Shown piece by piece: positions 9,147-18,279 of a stretch of 64,000 bases of DNA. Source of the DNA: Mesorhizobium sp. NZP2298 (GTDB lineage Bacteria; Pseudomonadota; Alphaproteobacteria; Rhizobiales; Rhizobiaceae); NCBI RefSeq assembly GCF_013170825.1, contig NZ_CP033365.1, positions 1,733,501 through 1,797,500 of the forward strand, given 5' to 3'. Each line of letters starts with the position of its first letter. The stretch's first letter is position 1. The notes below the pieces were generated by a model. The model saw nothing but the letters and a program-made list of their open reading frames with translations, was not told where the DNA came from and made no database searches. The position numbers were made by a program, and so were the translations under genes.

Positions 9147-10499
9147 TCACCCGATATGTGGGCCCGGCGGCCGTGGCTCCGGGATACAGCCGTCGATCAT
9201 GGGATGAATCGTCCAGCGCTGGTCCAGCCCCTGCTGTGTCCGCTTGGTCTCGGGATCGAACGCGTCATTCAGCATGGCGCACCAGGTTCTGCGCAAATTC
9301 TCACAGCGCGTCTTGAACGCCGCGCTGCCGAGTCCGTCGCGCATATCCTGAGCGGTGAGGTCGGTGGCTTCGCCCGGAGGCTTGGGCGGGACCGTGCCCG
9401 TATCGGGAAAGTCCGGATTCCATTGAAGATAGTGCTTTGCGTCGACACCGGGCGCGGCATCGAATTTGACCACCGCCATCAGGGGATGAAACTCATGCCA
9501 CCCCTTGTGGTAGCCGTCATAGACATGTTCGCCAAGGACGGCGACATGATCGCCCATCCTTATGGGCCCGAGCGCCTTGTCGCCGACATTGGCGTCCTCG
9601 ACATTGCCGGGGTTCCAGTTGAACAGCCCATCCAGGACCGGTTTGACTGCACCGAAGTAGGATGCCGCTCCGCCGATGGCGCCACCAATGGCCCCTCCGA
9701 GCAATCCCCCAAGGAACGAGCCGATGGCGCACCCCACCGCACCCAGGAAGAACGATCCTATGGCGCAACCGACAGCCGCGCCGACACTTGCGCCGGCGGC
9801 CGCCGCAGCCGCGGTCACGACCAGGGCCGCCGTCAGCAGGATAACGATGGCCGGCGCCCATTGGCGCATCTTGATCCAGAAGTCGCCCTCGGCCTCGCAG
9901 TGCAGGCCCCAGCGTGCATGGTCGTCGGCGGGCGCATAGCCCAGATCCGTCTTCAGGTCATCGCGTGGGAGCAGCAATTCATGGCCCTGGAAGCCGTCAT
10001 TGAGAATGTCGTTTGCCGGATGGGCCGTGACCTTGGCGGCAAATTCCGACACGACAGTGCCATTGGAATCGTAGCGATTGGCGGCGGCAAGAGCCGTCTG
10101 GTTCGTTTCGGCGTTGAGGATTTCGGCCGTCGGATGCGGCATGAGGATGACGTCGAAATACTGGTCATTGTCGAAGGCGCCGAGATCGCTGCGGAACGGA
10201 TTGTAGGACACGATGCCGACGGCGCATTTCGGATTGTCCTTGTCGAGGCAGACCAGGCGATGGTTGAGCCATTCCGCGGCGGCCTTGTCGATCGTTGCCG
10301 TGGCCGAAGAGAGGAATGCGATGGCTGCGGCAAGGGCCGCGCCGACCGGCCCGAGCAGCAAGCCGAAGGCGGCCGCCAGCCCGGTGATGACGATGATCTG
10401 CAGCGCCTGGCCGGCGAGGAAGGCCAGCCGGTCATCCTCATTGTAGGGCTTGCCTCCGGCGGGATAGAGAAAGCAGCTCGTATAGTGCTTGTAGGCCAT
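9147..10499 (-). CDS. Unknown 450-aa membrane protein with a glycine-zipper region
   Basis: I do not recognise the family. Residues about 28-65 are hydrophobic and alanine-rich (ALQIIVITGLAAAFGLLLGP). A soluble stretch follows with NDGFQGHELLLPRDDLKTD. Residues about 215-290 are a long hydrophobic, small-residue region with repeated GCAIGSF, GGLLGG and GGAIGG blocks, like glycine zippers that pack or insert into membranes. The C-terminal part is soluble, with several cysteines and RWTIHPMIDGCIPEPRPPGP at its end. There is no signal peptide. It starts nine bases after the preceding gene, so the pair is cotranscribed. Membrane association is well supported by composition; function is not. Confidence 0.8.
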   Translation of the reverse strand: MAYKHYTSCFLYPAGGKPYNEDDRLAFLAGQALQIIVITGLAAAFGLLLGPVGAALAAAIAFLSSATATIDKAAAEWLNHRLVCLDKDNPKCAVGIVSYNPFRSDLGAFDNDQYFDVILMPHPTAEILNAETNQTALAAANRYDSNGTVVSEFAAKVTAHPANDILNDGFQGHELLLPRDDLKTDLGYAPADDHARWGLHCEAEGDFWIKMRQWAPAIVILLTAALVVTAAAAAAGASVGAAVGCAIGSFFLGAVGCAIGSFLGGLLGGAIGGAIGGAASYFGAVKPVLDGLFNWNPGNVEDANVGDKALGPIRMGDHVAVLGEHVYDGYHKGWHEFHPLMAVVKFDAAPGVDAKHYLQWNPDFPDTGTVPPKPPGEATDLTAQDMRDGLGSAAFKTRCENLRRTWCAMLNDAFDPETKRTQQGLDQRWTIHPMIDGCIPEPRPPGPHIG

Positions 10500-10508
10500 C
10501 GGAGCGCC

Positions 10509-11555
10509 TCAGCCTTTCGTCGCCGTCAGCGTCACGCCGCCGGTCATGGTGCGCGATCCGCTCTCGCTGATCGTGAAGACGTGGACGTTGAAGGTCTTCG
10601 TGCCGCGGAAGGCGGCGTCCCTCGGTTCGATCTCGACAGCAACCTCGGCCTCCTGGCGCGGCTGCAGGGAAAGCGTGTCCGGAACGATCCTGACCGACCA
10701 GTCATCCGGGACGGGAAACCGGCCATAGGCCTGTTCTTCCAAAGCTCTCGCCCAGCGCGCCTTGCTCTCGGCCAGGCGTGGCAACGGCGTATCGCCCTGA
10801 CCTTGGCCGTATGGCGCCTCCGGGACACATGGCCGCAGTTTCGGCAGGCCGTAGCAGTCCGCCTCGATCTGGAAGCGGCGGGCGGCCGAAGCTTCGTTGC
10901 GGACGGTGAAGGCGAACTTTGCCGGAGACTGCATCTGGGCGATGTTGATATTCTTCTGGCCAAGATTGTTGTTGGGATTGGCGTCATCGCCCCAGGAGAG
11001 CTGTGCCTGGACACAGTAATGGCCGCCAATGGCTGGCGTGGTCCAACTGAACTCCGCATAGGCAGGGCAATCGATCGTGCCCTTGGCGCCGAGATTGACG
11101 GCAGTGCTGGCGATCGGATGAGAAACCGTCTGTGCGCCGAAGGAGAGATAGGACAGCGCCACCCCCACTCCGACCGCGGGGGCGTCATAGGACCCGTTCC
11201 AGACACGGACGCGGACGCGATATGGATGGGCGGGCTGAAGCGGCCCGGTGACCAGTGCGGCGCCGTCGAAAATGTCGATATCGGGATTGTCCCAGGTAAC
11301 GGCGAGCCCCTGCGCCATAAGGTAGTATTGGGCATAGAGAAGCGGATCGGCGCGCTTGTAGATATCGGGCGGCAGCTGGATACAGCAATCGTTCTGTGCC
11401 GGCTTCGGCAGCGGCTGGCCCTTGACCAGCCGGCAAAGCAGCATGCGTATCGTAGCAAACAGCACCTTCAGTCCGGCCGCGAGACGCTTCCAGAAATCGG
11501 CGGCGAACAACAAAAGGACGGCAATTCGAATGTGGTTGACCAGAGATCCTGCCAT
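10509..11555 (-). CDS. Unknown 348-aa protein with Ig-like (CARDB-type) beta domain
   Basis: The N-terminus (about residues 5-45) is amphipathic to hydrophobic and may anchor the protein. Residues about 55-200 contain LPPDIYKRADPLLYAQYYLM, then a beta-rich region with RVRVRVWNGSYDAPAVGVGV and GHYCVQAQLSWGDDANPNNN. That pattern (a valine-rich strand, N-x-S, cysteine, then D-D-A-N-P-N-N-N) looks like a CARDB or Ig-like fold. The end of the chain also alternates in beta-strand style. GGGAAA precedes the ATG at 11555. Upstream on the same strand is a 45-codon gene; downstream is the glycine-zipper protein. The domain assignment is by eye and the function is unknown. Confidence 0.78.
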   Translation of the reverse strand: MAGSLVNHIRIAVLLLFAADFWKRLAAGLKVLFATIRMLLCRLVKGQPLPKPAQNDCCIQLPPDIYKRADPLLYAQYYLMAQGLAVTWDNPDIDIFDGAALVTGPLQPAHPYRVRVRVWNGSYDAPAVGVGVALSYLSFGAQTVSHPIASTAVNLGAKGTIDCPAYAEFSWTTPAIGGHYCVQAQLSWGDDANPNNNLGQKNINIAQMQSPAKFAFTVRNEASAARRFQIEADCYGLPKLRPCVPEAPYGQGQGDTPLPRLAESKARWARALEEQAYGRFPVPDDWSVRIVPDTLSLQPRQEAEVAVEIEPRDAAFRGTKTFNVHVFTISESGSRTMTGGVTLTATKG

Positions 11556-11597
11556 ATCGTGTTTCCCACGCTGAGAGGACGCAAAGGCGATGCTTTT

Positions 11598-11619
11598 CTG
11601 GCGGAGGTATCGCCGCCAG
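11598..11619. repeat. Hairpin between two minus-strand unknown genes
   Basis: CTGGCGG and CCGCCAG are perfect 7-bp arms around an 8-base loop, in the 76-bp gap between the 45-codon gene and the 348-aa gene. There is no T-tract on the minus strand, so I treat it as a structural element, not a proven terminator. Confidence 0.4.
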
Positions 11620-11631
11620 CTGTCTAGAATG

Positions 11632-11769
11632 CTACTTTTTCGGTGATCTCTGTCTTCTATAGAAGTAGATCGCGGCGATAAGGACTATGACCGCAATGAC
11701 AATGCTGCCTTCGAAAGTTCCCGAGCCATTGTCGGGAGAAAATCCAAAAATGCGTTCTATGAAATCCAT
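11632..11769 (-). CDS. Small single-pass membrane protein, 45 aa
   Basis: An ATG at 11769 opens a 45-codon frame starting MDFIERIFGFSPDNGSGTFE, followed by one membrane helix (SIVIAVIVLIAAIYFY) and a basic tail RRQRSPKK. The sequence GGAGGGAGG stands a few bases upstream, a very strong ribosome-binding site. A similar opening (M-x-x-I-E-x-I-F-G-x-S-P-D-x-G-S-G) occurs, from memory, in short rhizobial membrane proteins of unknown role. By charge the N-terminus faces out and the basic tail lies in the cytoplasm. It is divergent from the ECF sigma factor gene. Confidence 0.75.
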   Translation of the reverse strand: MDFIERIFGFSPDNGSGTFEGSIVIAVIVLIAAIYFYRRQRSPKK

Positions 11770-11954
11770 CTTGGCCTCCCTCCGATCCTTTCACGCTATA
11801 GTAGGGCTTACGTTGCGTCAACGAAGGGTTTGACCGCGCTGTTTCTCACCCAGGGCGGCCGGGAGCCTGGGAATCCCGCATGAGTTTCGTGGGTTGCCTC
11901 GCAAACTTTCGTGACTTGCCCATAGTTTGGCTTGGACATTATTTCGCCGGCCAC

Positions 11955-11980
11955 GTAACAAATCTGCGCCGAGGCGCGAA
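11955..11980 (+). promoter_or_regulatory. Candidate ECF-sigma autoregulatory promoter
   Basis: GTAACA (11955-11960), a 16-base spacer and CGAA (11977-11980) lie directly upstream of the sigma gene. This nearly equals the GTAACC-N16-CGAA element I recall for Caulobacter SigF and related rhizobial ECF factors that are paired with NrsF-type anti-sigma factors. The likely transcript start leaves only a very short leader before the GTG. Confidence 0.65.
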
Positions 11981-11999
11981 AACCGGGGAGTGAACTCTT

Positions 12000-12551
12000 G
12001 TGAGCGGCAAGGACGAGGCCGAGCTTTCCCGGCTGTTGCGGGCCGCGATCGCGGGAGATGAAAAGGCCTATGCCGACTTTCTCCACCGGATTGCCGCGCT
12101 GGTCCGCGGTTTTGTGAGGCGAAAGATCGTGCAGGGTGGGGTCGATCCCGAGGATGTCGTGCAGGAAACCTTGCTGGCCATTCATGTGAAACGGCATACC
12201 TGGCGCCAGGACGCATCGGTCCTGCCCTGGGTCTATGCGATCGCCCGCTTCAAGCTGATCGACGCGTTCCGGCGGCGCGGTCGGCGCATCGAGATCGATG
12301 TCGACGATATCGCCGAGACCTTCGCCGAGCCGGAAACCGAAACCGTCAGTGAGCGCGACATCAACCGGGCCCTGGACGGGTTGCCTCCGGCACAGCGTTC
12401 CGTGGTCGCGGCCGTATCCGTGGAAGGCCGCTCGATCGGCGAGACGGCTGCGAAATTCGGCATCAGCGAGACGGCGGTGCGTGTGTCGCTGCATCGCGGG
12501 CTTGCCGCCATAGCCAGGCGATTTGGGCAGGGGCGATTCGGGCGGGAATGA
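12000..12551 (+). CDS. ECF-family RNA polymerase sigma factor
   Basis: A 183-residue sigma factor with region 2 around residues 25-95 (DPEDVVQETLLAIHVKRHTW and WVYAIARFKLIDAFRRRGRR) and region 4 around 120-175 (LPPAQRSVVAAVSVEGRSIG, then the SETAVRVSLHRGL recognition helix). It redirects RNA polymerase to a stress regulon. The start is GTG at 12000 with GGGGAG nine bases before it. One base separates its stop from the anti-sigma gene. By partner and promoter it resembles Caulobacter SigF and the S. meliloti RpoE1/RpoE4 group, which respond to metals or oxidised sulfur or oxygen species. Confidence 0.92.
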   Translation: MSGKDEAELSRLLRAAIAGDEKAYADFLHRIAALVRGFVRRKIVQGGVDPEDVVQETLLAIHVKRHTWRQDASVLPWVYAIARFKLIDAFRRRGRRIEIDVDDIAETFAEPETETVSERDINRALDGLPPAQRSVVAAVSVEGRSIGETAAKFGISETAVRVSLHRGLAAIARRFGQGRFGRE

Positions 12552-12552
12552 C

Positions 12553-13191
12553 ATGAGGACCGAAGATCTCATCAAGGCGCTCGACGCCGATGCAAGCAGC
12601 AAGGCGATGCCGTTGCGTTCGGCCTGGTGGCTGGCTGCCGGTGCGGCCATTGTCATCGCGGCAGTCGTTTTCCTGCTGACGATCGGCCCACGCCCCGACT
12701 TCATGGTGGCCGCACATACGATGCGCTTCCTGTCGAAATTCGTTTTCACCATCGTGCTGGCGGTCAGTGCCTTCGCCCTGATCCGCGCTTTGTCGACGCC
12801 AGGTGCCCCGACAGGTCTGGCGATGGCGGGGATGGTTGCCGCGCCGCTGTTGGTGGCCGTGGCGGTGGTTCTGGAGCTCTTCATGGTGCCGGAAGCGTTG
12901 TGGGGCACGCGCATGATCGGTTCCAACATGATGATCTGCATGAGCTTCATTCCGCTGATCGGCATTGGCCCGCTGGCGATCTTCCTGTGGATGCTGCGCT
13001 ACGGCGCGCCGACGCGGCCGGTGCTTGCCGGCGCCGTCGCGGGGCTACTCGCCGGCGGACTGGCGGCGACCTTCTACGCCGCGCACTGTTTCGACGATTC
13101 GCCGCTTTTCGTCGCCACGTGGTACACGATCGCGATCGCTGCGCTCGCCTTGCTTGGCGCGCTTGGCGGGCGGTTCTTCGTGCGCTGGTAA
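12553..13191 (+). CDS. NrsF-type (DUF1109) membrane anti-sigma factor
   Basis: A 212-residue inner-membrane protein with a short cytoplasmic N-terminus (MRTEDLIKALDADASS) and six predicted helices. DUF1109/NrsF proteins hold their cognate ECF sigma factor inactive until a signal, thought to be sensed by conserved cysteines, releases it. Cysteines are visible in NMMICMSF and AAHCFDDSP, matching the two expected positions. The ATG starts one base after the sigma stop, so the two are translationally coupled. Confidence 0.88.
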   Translation: MRTEDLIKALDADASSKAMPLRSAWWLAAGAAIVIAAVVFLLTIGPRPDFMVAAHTMRFLSKFVFTIVLAVSAFALIRALSTPGAPTGLAMAGMVAAPLLVAVAVVLELFMVPEALWGTRMIGSNMMICMSFIPLIGIGPLAIFLWMLRYGAPTRPVLAGAVAGLLAGGLAATFYAAHCFDDSPLFVATWYTIAIAALALLGALGGRFFVRW

Positions 13192-13232
13192 CAGGATACC
13201 TGCGACCACCCTCGCGCATACCGATCCTTAAT

Positions 13233-13262
13233 CATGCCGGCAATTGTTTGCCGATTGGCATG
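13233..13262 (+). terminator. Possible terminator hairpin after the anti-sigma gene
   Basis: CATGCC/GGCATG outer arms and GGCAA/TTGCC inner arms form a bulged hairpin 41 bases after the anti-sigma stop. There is no clear T-tract. Confidence 0.3.
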
Positions 13263-13351
13263 TCGCCAGTGCCCCGGGGCAACCTTTCCTTAAAATCGAT
13301 CCTTCAGGGTTTAACGGAAAAAAGCGATTGCCCACGGGGGTGGTACAGATC

Positions 13352-15331
13352 GTGACTTTGCGAGGAATGATCGGGCCGGGACCCTACAAGCATGCAGCGC
13401 TGGCGCTGCTTGTGGCCGGTTTTGGCGTGGTGTCGGCCTCGTTTGTGCTGTCCAGGCTGGATCTTGGCGCGGAAACGCTCAGACTTTGTCTCCAGGTATC
13501 GGTAGCTGTGACAGTCTGCGCGCTTTTCTTCGCCTACCTTTCCATCGGCCGCATCTCGGAAGATCGACGACAGATGGCGGAGGCAGAGCAGCGCTTTCGC
13601 CGGGCCATGCAGGATTCGGCGATCGGCATCGCCATTGTCGGGCTGGATGGGCGCATTCTCGAAGCCAATCCGGCCTTCGCCACCATGCTTGGCTACAGCC
13701 GCGACGAGATCGAGGCGCTGACCTTTTTCCAGATCACGCATCCCGACGATCTGCAGATCGGACGCGAAACGATGGACCGTCTGAAAGCAGGGACCGCCCA
13801 TGCGTTTCACTTCGAGAAGCGCTATCTGCGCAAGGACGGCACGCCGGTCTGGGCGCATCTTGCCGGCTCCGTCATTCGTGACGAGAAAAGCGGTCGCCCG
13901 CTCTATCTCGTCTCGCAGATCGAGGACATCGACGCGCGCAAGCAGGCCGAGGCGCGCATCGCCGAGGCTGAGACGCGCTGGAATTTCGCGCTCGCCGGCG
14001 CCGGTCAGGGCGTGTGGGACCTCGACATGCGCAAGGGCGGCACAACCTATTCCTCGACCTGGGTCAAGATGCTGGGTTTCGACGAGGGCGAGCTTGATGG
14101 TGATCCTGACCACTGGCTGACCATGATCCATCCCGACGACCGCGAGACCGTCGCCGAAGCGGATCGTGCCCACGTTGACGGCAAGACCCCATTCTTCGAA
14201 GCCGAATTCAGGATGCGCCACAAGGACGGCCGCTGGATCTGGATACTCGACCGCGGCAAGGCCATCGAGCGCGACGAGGATGGGCGTCTGATCAGGGCCA
14301 TCGGCAGCTTGACCGACATCACCCGGCGCAAGGAGATCGAGGAGCGTCTGACCGTATCGGCGGCAATGCTGGCCGATGAGAAGGAGCGGCTGCGGGTGAC
14401 GCTGCAGTCGATCGGCGATGCCGTCATCTGCACCGATGCGGCGAACCGCGTCACCTTCATGAACCCGGTTGCCGAGAAGCTGACCGGCGTTTCCGGCGAG
14501 GCGGCTCTCGGCAAGACGCTCGGCCATGTCTATTGGGCGGTCGACGAGGAGACGGGTCACAGGATCGGCGTGACGCGGCCGGCAATCAGCGGGGAGGTTC
14601 CCTCCGACCAGAACAGCCGCGCCGTGTTGATCCGCCGCGACAACACACGCTGCAGCATCCGCCAGGTCGTGTCGCCAATCATGAACGAGCGCAACGAATT
14701 CTGCGGGCTGGTCATCGTCTTCCAGGACTTCACCGATGCGCGCGCGCTGCAGCGTCAGCTTGCCCACGCCGCGGCGCATGACGCATTGACCGGCCTTGCC
14801 AACCGCTCGAGCTTCATCCGAACGATGGAGAAACTGGTCGAGCAGGCGCGCAAGGACGGCACGACAGCTGGGGGCGGCCATCAGTTCATGTTCATCGACC
14901 TCGACCATTTCAAGCTGGTCAACGACACGGGCGGTCACGCCGCCGGAGACGCCTTGCTGAAGCAGGTCGCCGAGGCCGTACGCGGCGTGCTTGGTCCCGA
15001 GGACATCGTCGCACGCCTGGGGGGCGACGAATTCGCCGTCATCCTGAAATCTGGTTCGACCGCCGGTGCCAGGATCGCGGCGCGCTCCATCATCGATGCG
15101 ATAGCCGGCCTGAACTTCACCTGGGATGGCCGGCCGCACGCGATCGGCGCCAGTATCGGGCTGGCGGCGATCAATGCCGACTGCGGCGAAGCCGATGAGA
15201 TCATCGCAAGGGCCGACGCCGCCTGCTATGCGGCCAAGGCCGCCGGCCGCGGATGCGTCTGCGTGGCGCCGGACGGCAGTATCATCGACCACGGGTCGGA
15301 AGCGCCCAAGCCTCTCGCCGCAGCGTCGTGA
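13352..15331 (+). CDS. PAS-domain diguanylate cyclase, membrane-bound
   Basis: A 659-residue protein with two N-terminal membrane helices (about residues 13-35 and 45-65), three PAS/PAC modules (about 85-205, 210-340 and 345-470) and a GGDEF domain. The catalytic motif is intact at residues 557-561 within RLGGDEFAV, so c-di-GMP synthesis is expected. The inhibitory RxxD site before it is absent (GPED instead), so product inhibition may be lost. The GTG at 13352 follows GGGGGTG. An ATG 15 bases later has a ribosome-binding site too close to it. No EAL domain follows. Confidence 0.88.
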   Translation: MTLRGMIGPGPYKHAALALLVAGFGVVSASFVLSRLDLGAETLRLCLQVSVAVTVCALFFAYLSIGRISEDRRQMAEAEQRFRRAMQDSAIGIAIVGLDGRILEANPAFATMLGYSRDEIEALTFFQITHPDDLQIGRETMDRLKAGTAHAFHFEKRYLRKDGTPVWAHLAGSVIRDEKSGRPLYLVSQIEDIDARKQAEARIAEAETRWNFALAGAGQGVWDLDMRKGGTTYSSTWVKMLGFDEGELDGDPDHWLTMIHPDDRETVAEADRAHVDGKTPFFEAEFRMRHKDGRWIWILDRGKAIERDEDGRLIRAIGSLTDITRRKEIEERLTVSAAMLADEKERLRVTLQSIGDAVICTDAANRVTFMNPVAEKLTGVSGEAALGKTLGHVYWAVDEETGHRIGVTRPAISGEVPSDQNSRAVLIRRDNTRCSIRQVVSPIMNERNEFCGLVIVFQDFTDARALQRQLAHAAAHDALTGLANRSSFIRTMEKLVEQARKDGTTAGGGHQFMFIDLDHFKLVNDTGGHAAGDALLKQVAEAVRGVLGPEDIVARLGGDEFAVILKSGSTAGARIAARSIIDAIAGLNFTWDGRPHAIGASIGLAAINADCGEADEIIARADAACYAAKAAGRGCVCVAPDGSIIDHGSEAPKPLAAAS

Positions 15332-15350
15332 GCGGCGGCCGGCGGATACT

Positions 15351-16229
<879 letters not shown>

Positions 16230-16283
16230 TACACCGATCCCGTCAAAAGGCCTTTGCAGCCTGCTTTTTGTGCGGTGCAAACT

Positions 16284-16315
16284 AAAAGGGCGGGGCGACT
16301 TCGTCTACCCCACCC
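16284..16315 (-). terminator. Rho-independent terminator after etfA
   Basis: On the minus strand GGGTGGGG pairs with CCCCGCCC (one T-G wobble) around a 12-base loop and is followed by TTTTAG. It lies 31 bases beyond the etfA stop and before hbdA. Confidence 0.7.
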
Positions 16316-16345
16316 CAAGCATTTAATACGCTTTGCCAGAGAGCG

Positions 16346-17275
16346 TCAAAGCGCCTTCTGCAACTCCGGCAGAATGACAAAGAGGTCGCCGACGAGGCCA
16401 TAGTCGGCAACCTGGAAGATCGGGGCCTCCTCGTCCTTGTTGATGGCGACGATGACCTTGGAGTCCTTCATGCCGGCGAGGTGCTGGATGGCGCCGGAGA
16501 TGCCGACCGCGATGTAGAGATCGGGAGCGACGACCTTGCCGGTCTGGCCGACCTGCCAGTCGTTCGGCGCATAGCCGGCATCGACGGCGGCGCGGGACGC
16601 GCCGACCGCGGCCCCGAGCTTGTCGGCGACCGGCAGGATGACCTCCTGGAACTTCTCCGACGAGCCAAGAGCACGACCGCCCGAAATGATGATCTTGGCA
16701 GAGGTCAGTTCCGGACGATCTGTCTCCGACAGCTTGTTCTCGACGAAGGAGGACAGGCCCGGATTGGCCGCCGCCTTGACGGTCTCGACAGCGGCAGAGC
16801 CGCCCTCGGGCGCCGCCTGGAAGGAGGCGGTGCGCACGGTGATGACCTTCTTGGCGTCGGTCGACTGTACCGTCTGGATGGCGTTGCCGGCGTAGATCGG
16901 ACGCTTGAAGGTGTCAGGCGAGACCACTTCGATGATCTCGGAGACCTGCGCGACATCGAGCAGCGCCGCGACGCGCGGCGCGACATTCTTGCCCGACGAA
17001 GTCGCCGGCGCGATGATGGTGTCGTAGCCGCCAGCCAGCGACACGACGAGGGCTGCCGTCGGTTCGGCGAGGCGCTCGGCGAGTTCGTCGGCTTCGGCGA
17101 GCAGCACCTTGCTCACGCCCTTCAATCTGGCGGCAGCGTCGGCAGCGCCCTTGGCGCCCTTGCCGGCCACCAGCACATGCACGTCCGAACCGATCTGCAG
17201 GGCTGCCGACAGCGCCTTGGCGGTCTGGTCGGAAAGAGTGGCGTTGTCGTGTTCCGCGATGAGGAGAATTGCCAT
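16346..17275 (-). CDS. etfA: Electron transfer flavoprotein, alpha subunit
   Basis: A 309-residue ETF alpha subunit. It binds FAD at its C-terminal domain, seen here as [20 protein letters not shown] followed by [20 protein letters not shown] and [15 protein letters not shown]. With EtfB it passes electrons from acyl-CoA and other flavin dehydrogenases to ETF-ubiquinone oxidoreductase. It starts 20 bp after etfB, and a strong hairpin follows its stop. Confidence 0.95.
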   Translation of the reverse strand: MAILLIAEHDNATLSDQTAKALSAALQIGSDVHVLVAGKGAKGAADAAARLKGVSKVLLAEADELAERLAEPTAALVVSLAGGYDTIIAPATSSGKNVAPRVAALLDVAQVSEIIEVVSPDTFKRPIYAGNAIQTVQSTDAKKVITVRTASFQAAPEGGSAAVETVKAAANPGLSSFVENKLSETDRPELTSAKIIISGGRALGSSEKFQEVILPVADKLGAAVGASRAAVDAGYAPNDWQVGQTGKVVAPDLYIAVGISGAIQHLAGMKDSKVIVAINKDEEAPIFQVADYGLVGDLFVILPELQKAL

Positions 17276-17295
17276 TTTATCTGTTCCTTCCGATC

Positions 17296-18045
17296 TCAGA
17301 GCACGCCGGCTTCATTCTTGAGCTTGTCGACCAGTTCGGCGACGCTCTTGACCTTGACGCCCGCCTTGCGGCCACCCGGCTCCTCGGTCTTGATGACCTT
17401 GAGGCGCGGCTTGACGTCGGCGCCGTAGTCGGCCGGCGATTTCTCGTCGAGCTGCTTCTTCTTGGCCTTCATGATGTTGGGCAAAGAGGCATAGCGCGGC
17501 TGGTTGAGGCGAAGGTCGGCGGTGATGATCGCCGGCATCTTCAGTTCCACCGTCTGCAGGCCGCCGTCGACTTCACGTGTCACCTTGGCCTTGTCCCCGT
17601 CGAGCACGACCTTGGAAGCGAAGGTGCCTTGCGCCCAGCCGAGCAGGGCCGCCAGCATCTGGCCGGTCTGGTTGGAATCGTCGTCGATCGCCTGCTTGCC
17701 GAGGATGACGAGGCCGGGCTGTTCGGCGTCAACGACGCCCTTCAGCACCTTGGCGACGCCGAGCGGCTCCGTCTGCTCGTCGGTCTTGACCAGGATGGCA
17801 CGGTCGGCGCCCATGGCGAGCGCGGTGCGGAGCGTTTCCTGCGCCTGCTGCGGGCCGATGGAAACGACGATGATCTCCTCGGCCTTGCCGGCTTCCTTCA
17901 GCCGGATCGCCTCTTCCACCGCGATCTCGTCGAACGGGTTCATCGCCATCTTGACGTTGGCGAGTTCAACCGCCGAACCATCAGCCTTCACGCGAACCTT
18001 GACGTTCGCATCCACAACCCGCTTCACGGGCACAAGGATCTTCAT
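17296..18045 (-). CDS. etfB: Electron transfer flavoprotein, beta subunit
   Basis: A 249-residue ETF beta subunit starting [20 protein letters not shown]. The AMP-binding and signature region [20 protein letters not shown] is present, as is the C-terminal recognition loop region [14 protein letters not shown] that docks with partner dehydrogenases. It is the first gene of etfBA. The ATG follows AGAGGTGACAGG. Its upstream region holds a short tandem repeat. Confidence 0.95.
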   Translation of the reverse strand: MKILVPVKRVVDANVKVRVKADGSAVELANVKMAMNPFDEIAVEEAIRLKEAGKAEEIIVVSIGPQQAQETLRTALAMGADRAILVKTDEQTEPLGVAKVLKGVVDAEQPGLVILGKQAIDDDSNQTGQMLAALLGWAQGTFASKVVLDGDKAKVTREVDGGLQTVELKMPAIITADLRLNQPRYASLPNIMKAKKKQLDEKSPADYGADVKPRLKVIKTEEPGGRKAGVKVKSVAELVDKLKNEAGVL

Positions 18046-18129
18046 TTGCCTGTCACCTCTTCACGCTAGTTGGGCGCGCTATAACAGCCTGCGCCCGTTC
18101 TGAGTTGTCGAAAGCCGACATTCCTGACT

Positions 18130-18171
18130 GAATTCCGGCCAGACGGAATTCTGGCCGGATGGAAATTCTGG
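18130..18171. repeat. 16-bp tandem repeat upstream of etfB
   Basis: Two full units (GAATTCCGGCCAGACG and GAATTCTGGCCGGATG) and a degenerate third lie in the 234-bp gap between the rhomboid gene and etfB. Each unit contains an EcoRI-like GAATTC and a GGCC centre. Confidence 0.6.
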
Positions 18172-18279
18172 TCTTTGCCCGTCTTTGACTGCTCCTTAAC
18201 AGCCTTGGGCTCGGACGGAGACGTTTCCGTAGTTGGGGCAACCCTTGACGTCAATACGCTGAAAGCGGGTCAAATCGGT

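Noticed and set aside
9096..11627. 843-codon plus-strand open frame opposite the orphan pair
   Set aside because: No ribosome-binding site or domain. The minus-strand frames have membrane segments, strand patterns, starts and tight spacing.
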